The notes beneath the pieces were generated by a model. It was not told the origin of the DNA. It saw only the letters and a list, made by a program, of their open reading frames with translations, and searched no databases. Both the position numbers and the translations under genes were made by a program. Positions 1-9,853 of a DNA stretch of 64,000 bases are shown here, in pieces; position 1 is the first letter of the stretch; every line of letters begins with the position of its first letter. Origin of the DNA: Dactylellina haptotyla (Eukaryota > Ascomycota > Orbiliomycetes > Orbiliales > Orbiliaceae); assembly GCA_031310005.1 (NCBI GenBank), contig CM062385.1, positions 248,001 to 312,000 on the forward strand, read 5' to 3'.

Positions 1-519
1 AATCTTGCGAGCGCTCGAGCACGGGGGGGATGTCAGGTATACTTTCTTATATGCTCTGCCAGACTATAGGATATTCACCTTTTGCCCAGCTTAGCCTGAC
101 AGTATCGACGCTAATACGGAAGCTTCATTTTGATATCCTTAATATATCATCATCCTCGTTATAATTAGTCAAATCAGCACCATTATTTTAGTTACTAGCC
201 TCCAATAAAGTGCGTGGGTTGGTTTGGCAGGCACTGTGGGCAAAAATCACTAAACGTTTAAACAACAGACTCGACTCCCCACCTGTTTTGCAAGGGGATT
301 GTGACTCGCAAAACAAATTACAATTAAAATAGCTAGTCAGGTAGATAATAAATAATATAATCACGGAGAGATGGAATGGGAACTTTCTCATCTTCATCCT
401 TATCCGCTTCATCATCAGGATCACGTCTATATTTTGTGTTTACAGGCACAACAAAACAACGCACAACTTGCAACAGCCGCCTCCTGCCCGGTCCCGTATA
501 GCACAATTTTTCAAATTGC

Positions 520-553
<34 letters not shown>

Positions 554-772
554 GCCTATAGGGTCCTCCTGTAGGGGGATATGCATATAGTAGTCCCATC
601 CATGACTTTTTTATTCTGGAGACGGCGCAAGGGGCATTCTGCACACTCATAGCATAATAGTCACACTTACTACAATAACAGGGCGAGTTAATTGAGCAAT
701 ATATATACTAAAACTCTCAGTTTATTAAATTATAAACTCATAAATACAAGTACATGAAATATTCCGGTCTAC
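1..772. other. intergenic, 3' side of the permease gene
   Basis: No convincing coding region. Short open frames exist on both strands but lack family features and are disrupted by a dinucleotide repeat. The stretch is AT-rich near 680-760, consistent with the 3' flank of the permease gene that ends at 773. Confidence 0.6.
522..550. repeat. (AC)n microsatellite
   Basis: An uninterrupted run of alternating A and C, about 14 units, read directly from the sequence. It lies outside any supported gene. Confidence 0.95.
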
Positions 773-2353
773 TTAGTAGATGTATCGGAAATTGATATTC
801 TGTCTATCTGTCAAGTCGTCGAATCCATGCACGATACCCTTGGCAGCATCGTTACCCTCCATGGCGTCCTTCTTCTTGTTCTGTCTCCTCAAGTGGAATC
901 TCAAGAAGAGGATGATGATCACCAAGAGAACGTAGCATCCCATGTGCGTGGAGAAGGCAATCAAATATCTTGGCTTGTCCCAGTCCAAAAACACTTGTGG
1001 GCCGATGGCGTTTCCGGTGGCCCAGAAGATGAAGTTCATAGCGACAGCGACAGTTCTCTTGGTCTGTCCACCGACGTTTTGAGCGACAAGCGACATGGTC
1101 AAGTTCTGCGCAGCCCAGAAGGAAAGGGCGATGTAGTAAGAGATCAAGAGACCGACTTTTGTTCCGAGATTCTTATTCTCAACCGTCATGAGGACGATAG
1201 TGCCGACGAACGAGGGAACGATATAAAGCGCCATGATGAGTGTGGTCTGCTTGGTCTTCTTCGCCAGGAAAGTCGAGGAAAGGAGAACGATAATGATGAC
1301 GGCACCGAGAACCATGGCGAGTAATTGAGTCTGCAAAACAGTAAACTTGAATCCTGTAATGATAATGTTGGCGAAGCCACCGAGGCCCGATGTTGGCAGA
1401 GTAGTGCAAAGCTGGATTCCACCGTAGCACCAGCACTGGGGATCCTTAAGGGCCTCAATAACCTGCTCCTTTCTGAACTTCCTGTTTTGTAAACCAGTCT
1501 GGTTGGATCGAACACGCTCGACCATCAACGCCTTATCCTCCTCGGAGAAACACTTGGCTCTCATCGGGCTGTCCGGCATCCAGAAGATCACGAAAACACC
1601 CCAAAGAACGGAGAAACAACCGTAAGTCAAGAAGAGTGCCTGCCAGCTCTTCAACACACCACCGGGCTTGATGAGAGTGAAGCAATAAGCGAGAACGCCT
1701 CCCACAATTTGCTGTCCACCGTTCATCATGTACCAGTAGGTAACAGCCTCCGCCTGTTCCTCACGCTTGTACCACATACCGGAAAGAACAACGAACGACG
1801 GTTGACAAACAGCTTCGAAGATACCGAGGAGCGTACGGAGAGTAACCAAGCCGACAAAGTTGTGAGTTGCCGCGTGAAGAGCAAGAATAGAGCCCCAAAT
1901 GATGATACAGACACCAAGCGTCTTCGCGATCGGGACGCGTGTGATGGCCCAATTGATGGGGTACTCGACGATCAAGATGGCGATATAAATACAGGTGATG
2001 AGCCAGGAATATTGCTGTCCGTGGAGGCCATTATCCTCACGGATGTGCATGATGGAAGCGAATGAAAGGGTTCCCTTGTCGAGGGCCTGGAGGAAATATG
2101 TGAAAACCATGACGGCAAGAACACGCTTGTCAATCATACGCTTGAGACGCTTGTTCTCCTCTGGGGAGATCTCAACGACTCTAGACGGGTCGGCATATTT
2201 GGCGATTTCCTTGTCCACACGTTCAAAGTCGAGGTGGTCCTTTACAGGGTAGTCATCTGTGGAGGTGACTTTCTCGAGGTGAGCGATGTCGCCGGGCTTC
2301 TCGTCGATTTGCACCTCAGCCGTAGGGCGAGGGTTGATATGGTTGTCTGCCAT
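773..2353 (-). CDS. MFS permease, Dal5-like anion:cation symporter family
   Basis: A 526-residue intronless frame with the layout of fungal allantoate/organic-anion permeases. A hydrophilic N-terminus of about 75 residues leads into about 12 hydrophobic segments, split by a central cytosolic loop around residues 245-300. Segment 1 carries the family-typical 'YFLQALDKGTLSFASIM'. A 'MPDSP' motif follows segment 6, and the loop has 'SEEDKALMVERVRSNQTG', all common in the ACS family (Dal5, Tna1, Liz1). The likely role is proton-coupled uptake of a small organic anion such as allantoate, ureidosuccinate, a vitamin or a dipeptide. The exact substrate cannot be read. The start is the first ATG of the frame and sits 47 bases downstream of a paired GATA element. 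The gene is divergent to the GH88/105 gene. Confidence 0.93.
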   Translation of the reverse strand: MADNHINPRPTAEVQIDEKPGDIAHLEKVTSTDDYPVKDHLDFERVDKEIAKYADPSRVVEISPEENKRLKRMIDKRVLAVMVFTYFLQALDKGTLSFASIMHIREDNGLHGQQYSWLITCIYIAILIVEYPINWAITRVPIAKTLGVCIIIWGSILALHAATHNFVGLVTLRTLLGIFEAVCQPSFVVLSGMWYKREEQAEAVTYWYMMNGGQQIVGGVLAYCFTLIKPGGVLKSWQALFLTYGCFSVLWGVFVIFWMPDSPMRAKCFSEEDKALMVERVRSNQTGLQNRKFRKEQVIEALKDPQCWCYGGIQLCTTLPTSGLGGFANIIITGFKFTVLQTQLLAMVLGAVIIIVLLSSTFLAKKTKQTTLIMALYIVPSFVGTIVLMTVENKNLGTKVGLLISYYIALSFWAAQNLTMSLVAQNVGGQTKRTVAVAMNFIFWATGNAIGPQVFLDWDKPRYLIAFSTHMGCYVLLVIIILFLRFHLRRQNKKKDAMEGNDAAKGIVHGFDDLTDRQNINFRYIY

Positions 2354-4010
2354 TCTGGAAGAATAGCGTGCTACGCGACTTAAAAAATGAGAAGTCCGAG
2401 ATAGCTAAAGCTATCGATGTGAGAAGGTGAGACAGAGGATTGGAGTGGACTGCGCGATGCCAGCAGAAGGAAACTGCTCGGATGCTGGTGATCTGGGGAA
2501 GGGACGGGTGGACCGTAATATATACGCAGGTCAGGTCCCTCCGATACTGCAGGCCCTTGCTCCAGATATCAAGAAAAAGATCATATCGCCCTTAATCCAT
2601 GTGGTTGCATGAGCAGGCCTCCATAGCTAGTTCCATTTACCCGTCTTCGAAACGACCATCCGGTGCATCGGGTCTCGTCCCAGGTTTCCCAGCACAAGCT
2701 TGCACGTACGATATGGACCTCATGATCATGGCACTTCTCCGCATTGGAGATTATCTTCGGCCTAGTAGCTCTTTTTTTTTCGTCTTCTCGTATCGAACGC
2801 ACGGGGTAAAAGTGGATCTAACAAAATCCGGGTGCGTCGTGACTCGGATTATTGCCCGTGGGGTATCACGTTTACTAAACGTTTTTGTCTCCATTCTGGG
2901 GAAGTCTCACTTTCGTGGCAAAGAGCGATTATACGCCAACGAAAGAAAAGAAAAAACTATGATGAAGCGAAACGGACTCAATGTTAGCAAGAAAACCGAG
3001 CTTAGAGCGCTTGCTGACTCGTGCTAGGGTTTGGCGGTTGTCTGCTGTGCGTACCCAGGAACGGAGTGGGTCCGAAAGCCCTCTCCTCCTCGTGTCGAGA
3101 TATCCATCTCCCATATCCACCGCGGAATGCATTCTACCGAATAAGATGCCAAAAGCTAAAACGTCAATCTTGAGATGGAACCGAGGAAAAGCTTATGCAA
3201 GGCCGATATGTCACACAGGGCCCAACCGCCAGTTCCCAACTCGCCATCTCGTCTCGAAGACCAGGCTTGGCACGTGCGATTCGTGGACTTACTACTCCAG
3301 ATTGCCCGGCCCTTCAACCGAATGTGGGGTGCGGGGGATCATTTAGCCTTCGCGAGCAGGGATCACCCCCAGCAAGATTCGGCTTCGACCTCAAGGTGCT
3401 ATCAAGCTTTTGGCAACTCATGCAACGGCACCACCCAGATTGCGAGGCGTTTCCGTGGTAAATACTCCGACCCACAACCTCGTCTCGAGAGGGGCCTTGT
3501 CCGCCCACGATGTGGCTTGCAGCTTGTGTGCGCAATTCAGGTTTTCGCGAGACTTCCCCCTCGTTCTTTTCGTGTCGATATGCAGAATCGGGGAGCTTGG
3601 TGACCCACTATCCGATGATATTTCGGCAAGATCCAGGGAGCTTCGATTATAATTTGCGGAGATAGAAACTTTTTCATTCTGGCGGCTTGCGGGCGACGAT
3701 ATATCCTATGTCTCGTGCTCAAACCGAGGATATCAAAGCCATATTATTCCATTCAATAGCCAGTGCCGTATCACTAGCAGTCGATATCGTCAATTGTCGT
3801 GATCGGAAGCAATACATTTTCGTGGTTTCAAGGTATTTTCCGTGGAAACCTCAGACGTAATACTTCCATATTTCCGCCGTCTATGGAATCCTGGCGATAG
3901 CGCGCACGTCCTTCAATTCAAAATCACGGATATCCTTCCATACCTTCAGCACTCCTGCGCATATCGCGTATATCGCAATTAGGTCGCGTTCACCGCAGAA
4001 GTCCGCCAGA
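2354..4010. promoter_or_regulatory. shared divergent promoter region between permease and glycoside hydrolase
   Basis: About 1.65 kb between two divergent starts. Apart from the paired GATA element near 2400 and a further AGATAA site (minus strand, around 2750), no protein-coding signal was supported. Open frames here have no recognisable family features. Confidence 0.5.
2400..2415. promoter_or_regulatory. inverted pair of GATA-factor sites (HGATAR)
   Basis: The sequence GATAGCTAAAGCTATC is a perfect inverted repeat with 7-base arms around AA. Each arm, with its flanking base (A on one side, C on the other), matches the HGATAR consensus bound by AreA/NIT2-type GATA activators. It lies 47 bases before the ATG of a Dal5-like permease, a family known in fungi to be under nitrogen control. 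Binding itself is inference. Confidence 0.5.
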
Positions 4011-5156
4011 ATGCCGCAGCAACCCCTCACCGTCCACTCTCTCACGGCCGCCGAAATCCACAAGCAGGTGAACTTGCTAATCCACAATCTCGTAAACATC
4101 ACTGACACAACCGGCCACTTCCTCCTCGCCCTCCCGGACGGCCGCATAATCGATACAAAGGGCTGGAATGACTGGGAATGGACGCACGGTATCGGCCTCT
4201 ACGGCCTCTACCAGTACTTCTCTCAAACCGCCTCACCGGACGCCCTCAAAATTATGCAGGACTGGTTTTCCGCACGGTTCAAGGAGGGCACCACGAAAAA
4301 CATAAACACAATGTCGCCGTTCCTGACATTGGCGTACCTATACGAGCAGACGAATGACCAGACTTACATCCCGTGGCTGGACAGCTGGGCGGAATGGGCG
4401 ATGCACGATCTGCCGCGGACGAGATTCGGTGGGATGCAGCATATCACATACCTAGAGGAGAATTATAACCAATTGTGGGATGATACGCTTATGATGACAG
4501 TGATGCCATTGATTAAGATTGGTAAAATCTTCAATCGGCCACATTACATCGAGGAAGGGAAACGGCAATTTCTGATACACGTGCAGTATCTGTTCGATGC
4601 TGCCTCGGGCTTGTTTTTCCACGGCTGGCAGTTCGATAAGGAGGCGCCCGGCGGGCTGGGCCACAATTTCGCGAGGGCGAGATGGGCGAGGGGCAACAGT
4701 TGGCTGACGATTGCGATCCCAGACGTGCTGGAGTTGCTCGATTTGCCAAAGGATGACCACTTCCATGTGTTTTTGGTGGATGTGTTGAATGCGCAGTGCG
4801 AAGCGTTGAAGCGGCTGCAGGACCCGAAGACGGGGTTGTGGCGCACTTTGCTCGATATCCCGGAGTCGGAAGGGTCGTATCTAGAATCCTCGGCTAGCGC
4901 GGGGTTTGCATACGGAATGCTTAAGGGTATTAGGAAGAAGTATCTCCCAAGAGAGGAATATGAGGAGGTTGCCATTAAAGCCATCAAGGGCGTTTTGGGC
5001 AATATACGAGAAGATGGCGAACTGATGGAGACAAGTTTCGGAACTGGTATGGGTCGAGATCTCAAGCACTATATTGACATTGAGAGAACGAGCATGCCCT
5101 ATGGACAAGCGATGGCCATGATGGCATTGGTCGAATTCTTAAGAATGTTTATATAA
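4011..5156 (+). CDS. glycosyl hydrolase family 88/105, unsaturated rhamnogalacturonyl-type hydrolase
   Basis: A 381-residue intronless protein matching YteR/GH105-type enzymes with an (alpha/alpha)6 barrel. These enzymes remove the unsaturated uronic acid left by pectin or rhamnogalacturonan lyases. Family features include 'WDDTLMMTVMPL' (about residues 158-169, holding the expected catalytic Asp pair), 'HGWQFDK', 'ARARWARGNSWLTIAIPDVL' and a C-terminal 'YGQAMAMMALVEF'. No signal peptide is seen, so a cytosolic enzyme acting on imported oligosaccharides is likely. Length fits the family (about 370-390). It converges with the M16 protease gene, with a 3' gap of about 320 bases. Confidence 0.9.
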   Translation: MPQQPLTVHSLTAAEIHKQVNLLIHNLVNITDTTGHFLLALPDGRIIDTKGWNDWEWTHGIGLYGLYQYFSQTASPDALKIMQDWFSARFKEGTTKNINTMSPFLTLAYLYEQTNDQTYIPWLDSWAEWAMHDLPRTRFGGMQHITYLEENYNQLWDDTLMMTVMPLIKIGKIFNRPHYIEEGKRQFLIHVQYLFDAASGLFFHGWQFDKEAPGGLGHNFARARWARGNSWLTIAIPDVLELLDLPKDDHFHVFLVDVLNAQCEALKRLQDPKTGLWRTLLDIPESEGSYLESSASAGFAYGMLKGIRKKYLPREEYEEVAIKAIKGVLGNIREDGELMETSFGTGMGRDLKHYIDIERTSMPYGQAMAMMALVEFLRMFI

Positions 5157-5476
5157 GAATTCAGAAAGTCCAAAAAAAAGTTTGTTTCATGTATATTTTC
5201 ATCAGCATTTGGGAGGAGTAGTAGAGAAGTAAATTTATAACATTTTCAGAGTCTTGTTTACAAGTTTTCTAGGGCGATGAGTACGGAGAATATAGCAAAG
5301 TACTGTGATTAGAACTACGTATGTATAACAGGTCTAGACACGCGTTTACCGGTCTATGCTTTCAGGATATCACATGATTCCAAGACCCACCTCTACTTTG
5401 TAGGCCAATGACTGCAAAACGTACCAACAATAGAACTTCAGTTCAACTTTTCGACGGCACTATAACGATGAGCGGC

Positions 5477-8400
5477 CTATTTTTTCTCTTCTGCGTCTCC
5501 TTCACTCCCAGATTCCATATCTTCATCATCGTCCCCGTCATCACTTCCTTCGTCCTCGTCCTCGTCTTCATTCTCTCCCTCACCTTTAGGCTCGAAAGAA
5601 GAGAGCTTCTTAACTTGAACTGGGAAACCAGCTGCTTTGAACCGTTCTTCGAGAGACTATAAAAAATCGAATGTTAAGCATTTTACATGGTATAGCTGGA
5701 TAATAAACAAATTTCATTATTTACGTACCTCTGTGTTAACTGTGGCAGTGGTGACGATCACGATGGCCGTGTCGGGCTCAAACAATGGCAACAAAATATC
5801 TTTCATTGCCTTTCGGATTTCATCAGGCGTAACGACTCGGACTTTACGAAGCATCTCGGCGTAGTAGTCTTTGGACTGTCCCTGAATAGCCTGCAACACA
5901 AAGGATGTCGTAGTTGCAGATGCAAGTGTAGCCTCAATATCGACAACACCGCTGACGACACCGCTTATCGCGCCGTCAAGATCAAATTCATCGAATTGTG
6001 TCTATAGAAGATAGTCATTAGCATACGGTGATTCAAAAGCGCTATTTCAGTTTTGGTTCTTACGGTTCCATCCGCATATTCGCCAACAATCTTCTTAGCC
6101 ATCTCAAAGGCTTTGAAAGCATCCGGCGAGCGGTAGACGCTGAAGAACATATGCCCAGAGTCCGCCTTCCTCGAGAACCCGGTTCCATATGCGAGACCAG
6201 TTCCGCGAATAGCCCTCCAGAGTGGGCCCTCAACGGCATCCAAATAAGCCATGGCAAGTAGTAGGGCTGGGATTCTGGGATCGGCAAGGGATGACGGTCC
6301 CTTTGCGACGGAAACACTGAAGGAAGAATCCAGTGTTGGCATCGGGACGACGTACATCAGATTACCAGGATTCTTGCCAGCATCCGAGAGTCTATCCAAT
6401 CTGCTATCAATTGGCTTTAATTTCCCGCCCTATACAAGAGTTAGAAAAATAGAAACTTGGCGCTTTCTGTGGCCCTGTCAAACTCACTGGGGATCTTCCG
6501 GCAACAAAATCGTCCCACGAGGATACAGGCTTCGGGAGCTTCTCAACATCTGCAACCACTAGAATTCTCATATTGTCAAGAGTGAAAAGCCCATCGCGGA
6601 ATGCTGTAATCTGTGCTGTCGCCTCTTCGGGCTTCGATTCTAATAGCTCGATGTATTGCTTCAAAAATCTTCCTTTGATAAGGGTGTTGCCGCAGTGTCC
6701 AATCGATTCGGATGTGTAACCAGAAAGATAGGCTAGAGACCAAACCATCTATGCCACAACATCAGTACCAACTCTTAGCATTCCATCGAAAACATCTTAC
6801 ATCGTTGCCGCTTCTCTTCTCTTCTGGGATATCACTCCGAAGTTTCTTTGCTAGAACTGCTAAACGCTATCAAAATATTAGATCAATAGTCACTCATCCA
6901 GGTGAATACGGGACATACCTCGGTATCGAAAACAATATTCCACATCACCAATCTGAGCCATCGGATTGCCGCGCTGTATTTCTCTGGCTCGACTTCCATT
7001 TTTGCCCTTATTGATTCGGAGGCTTGCATTCCACTGCCACCTTGAATTCCATAGTCCACGGTATCCTTCTCTAGCGCAGAGACAACCTTCTCGTATTCTA
7101 GCTTAGTTCCATCCTCTAGGACAATCGGGGCTGCGAAGAGGTACTCGAAGTAGAGTAGAACTAAGGGACGGAGGTTAACTGGAATAGACTTCGTGGATAA
7201 GAGGACATTTATTGTAACAAAGTTGGATGGTACATGCTCAAAATGCAGGTATAGTGGAAGTGGATTTGTTGAAGGCTTATCTCCATCTAAGATCTTTTGA
7301 ATGTTTGTTGCAGGTGGTTCTTCTGAAGCTGCAAGTCCTGCAGTCCCACTAGTGGAATGGATGAATCTGATGGAGTCTACACCGGGAGTTTTGAATCCAC
7401 GAAGCACGTCGATTGGAATTTCCGGATCGTTATCCTTCTTCGCTTGTTCTAGTTTCTCGGCGAGCTTTTTCAAACCTTCTTCTCCCAGGGATTTGATTTG
7501 CTTTTCAACTCGATCCTTTTCGTCATTTTTGATCTTTTCTGCCAGTTTTGCAGATGGTTTGCCAATGATGGAAACGTGAGGATTGTCCACAAGCCATTTT
7601 TTGATGTAACTTCTCCATTCTTCTTCAGTCCACTGTTCAAGCTCATCATAGACTGTCAAAGATCCGAGCTGGTTTAGATTCTTGCCGTCACGGCTGGCAA
7701 AGAGGAAGTCATAGATCACAGGTGAAGCAAAATGATTCGAGCTATTTTCCACGTTGAATTTCCTCTGCCGTTTCGACCGATGTAGACAATCACGCAGATA
7801 ATCCAGATCCAAAGGTTCCTTTATTGTTTGACTGAGGACCTCGAAGAGCTTGGCTTCTGTCTCTTCTAGACGTTTGACGGGGACACTGCCAAGTTCGAAC
7901 CAGATGACGGTATTTGGTCGCTCCTCGGTATACCAAATAACCCCAGTTGTATAAGGGTCTGGTATTTCAACCATTTGTTTCTCCAAGATCGAAACCGAGG
8001 ATCCAGCGAGATACGTTCCAATAACGTCAAGGGCAGCCACTGAGAGCTTTGTTAGCAGTAGACTACGGTATGCCTCATCATTTTATAGCGAAACTTACTG
8101 TGCTTAGGGTCAACACAAGAGGGACCGAGATATCCAACCGTTACGCTACCCATACTCTCGTCCTTCTCTGGGAATTCGACTACTCGTAAAATGTTATCCT
8201 TCAACATCGGAGCAGGTGTAGAATCTACCCATGGCCGTTTCCATGGCGAATCGGGTTTGGGAACATGGTCCACAATTCCGTCTTCGAATTTATCGAGAAT
8301 ATCCAAAAGCTCGGGCTCGTTGATGCTGCCAATGATGACAAGGCAGAGATTCCTCGGTTGGTACATGTCCTTATGAAATTCTCGGATTCGGTCGGCTGTT

Positions 8401-9251
8401 AGGACTCTGAGTTGCTCCATCATACCTCCAGTCTCAGATCGGAATCCGATGCCATTAGGGTAGAGTTGGCGGTTGGCTTCAAGGGATACCAATGTATCCG
8501 CTTCGTTCTGGACGCCTTGCATCTCAGAATAGACAACCCTAATTTGTTAGCCTGGAAACTAGTAAGTCGAAGTCACCAAGGATTTTACTTAGCATACCCA
8601 GCATCATGACCGGTGGCATCTATATGATGGACCTCGGTATAGCATCCGCTATCTGTCAGAATCGGAAATAGGATGTGCTCCAAGTATACCGGTAACTAGA
8701 TATATTTCAGTATGGAATGCGCTGATTCGGTATTGCGGGTAACTTACGATTTGAGCAAAGCCCTCCCAACCGGCGGTATCTAGAGTATAGGCTGTATGAT
8801 CCGTTGCGGTCCATGCATTGGTAGTCGAGTATGCGCGGGTAGCAAACTTATCTAGGATTCCTTTGAATCGATAGTTCTTTGAACCCATAAAGCAAAGATG
8901 TTCCAGGGTGTGAGCTATGTTTACGCGTCAGCCGTTTAGAAAGGCGCCATAGACTTTCCGAAGAATGAACTCACGCGCTCCAGAGTCATCCAGGATCTCA
9001 GTTGCCAGTGCAAAGAACCCAAGAACTTTAGGGCTCTACTTTACAGCGTGTCAGCCTCCTATCGCGTTTTATTGATAGTTATTCGCAAAGGACCAAGCTC
9101 TGACCTCTTTATTGACAACCACGACAGACATTCCAGTTCTCGTAGATTCATACTTGGTAATGTCCGTAGGCGAGTAGTCTGTAGTGAACTTGGTCACAGT
9201 CTTGAAATGCGAAGACTGCCCGCCACCTCCCATTTTCATCTGCCCCGCCAT
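5477..9251 (-). CDS. M16-family zinc metalloprotease (Sdd3 / C05D11.1-like)
   Basis: A multi-exon gene of roughly 1050-1100 residues. It is a fused M16 peptidase of the clade containing yeast YOL098C/Sdd3 and worm C05D11.1. The inverted zinc motif HTLEH lies near 8900 in 'GAPHTLEHLCFMGS', assembled across a splice site, and the downstream glutamate ligand is in 'VVYSEMQG' near 8520. An N-terminal stretch 'MAGQMKMGGGG' precedes the first beta strand. The C-terminus is a highly acidic Glu/Asp tail ending in EEKK (stop at 5477), coded by GA-rich triplets. Exon 1 (9251-9105) was placed by the GTCAGA donor and the following phases. An in-frame ATG at 9422 would add about 57 residues without any acidic residue, a possible mitochondrial presequence; the shorter start is preferred from the family pattern. 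It is divergent to the ZW10-like gene. Confidence 0.87.
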
Positions 9252-9853
9252 GTTGTTGAATGCCGCGAGGAAGAGGCCGGTCGTGAGAACCCGCTGTCTA
9301 AACCCTTGGAAAAGCTGTGGTGCCTGAAGGGCCCGGGAAAATATGGTGGTATAGTTTCCAATCAACTTGAAGGCGTGTACCGGTATCGGTAAACTATTCC
9401 GAAGATAGTGGGGTGTTTGCAATAAGATCTAGCTAGAATCTGAGGCACAGACACAAAAGTTAGCGATTATTTGTGATATCAGAAGATGATTGGCGTCCCA
9501 CATGAACTTAGGGAATCTGATAAGCTACATGTAATCAAGAGTTAGAGCGAGAAGACCCAGGGCGTTTTCTCTTAAAAGCTTTCAGGATCCGAGTCATACA
9601 GGTATTACTTCGCATTGTCCGAGCGAATGTGGGGTTAAACCTGCTTTCCATCAATTCGTTGGTACCGCCACAGTATGTGGCTGATGGGCTTGGTGGGATG
9701 TTGTGGCGGTCCAAATGACGTTCGACCACACCGGCCACAGTGAGGCGCGACACCAATCAGAACACATAGCTCGAACCGCAAGATCTGGTCTGGCTCCTCG
9801 ATCCCGACGCCGCGCGCAGCTACCTCTCCTCTATCTATCACCGGCTCGAAAAC

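Noticed and set aside
333-650. Open frames on both strands around the AC repeat
   Set aside because: The frames run through a dinucleotide repeat and have no family features; they are chance.
827-1324. 165-residue plus-strand frame opposite the permease gene
   Set aside because: Antisense shadow of a clear MFS gene with hydrophilic, repetitive composition.
3175-3603. 142-residue plus-strand frame in the permease/GH105 spacer
   Set aside because: No recognisable motif, alternative overlapping frames of equal length, no intron logic.
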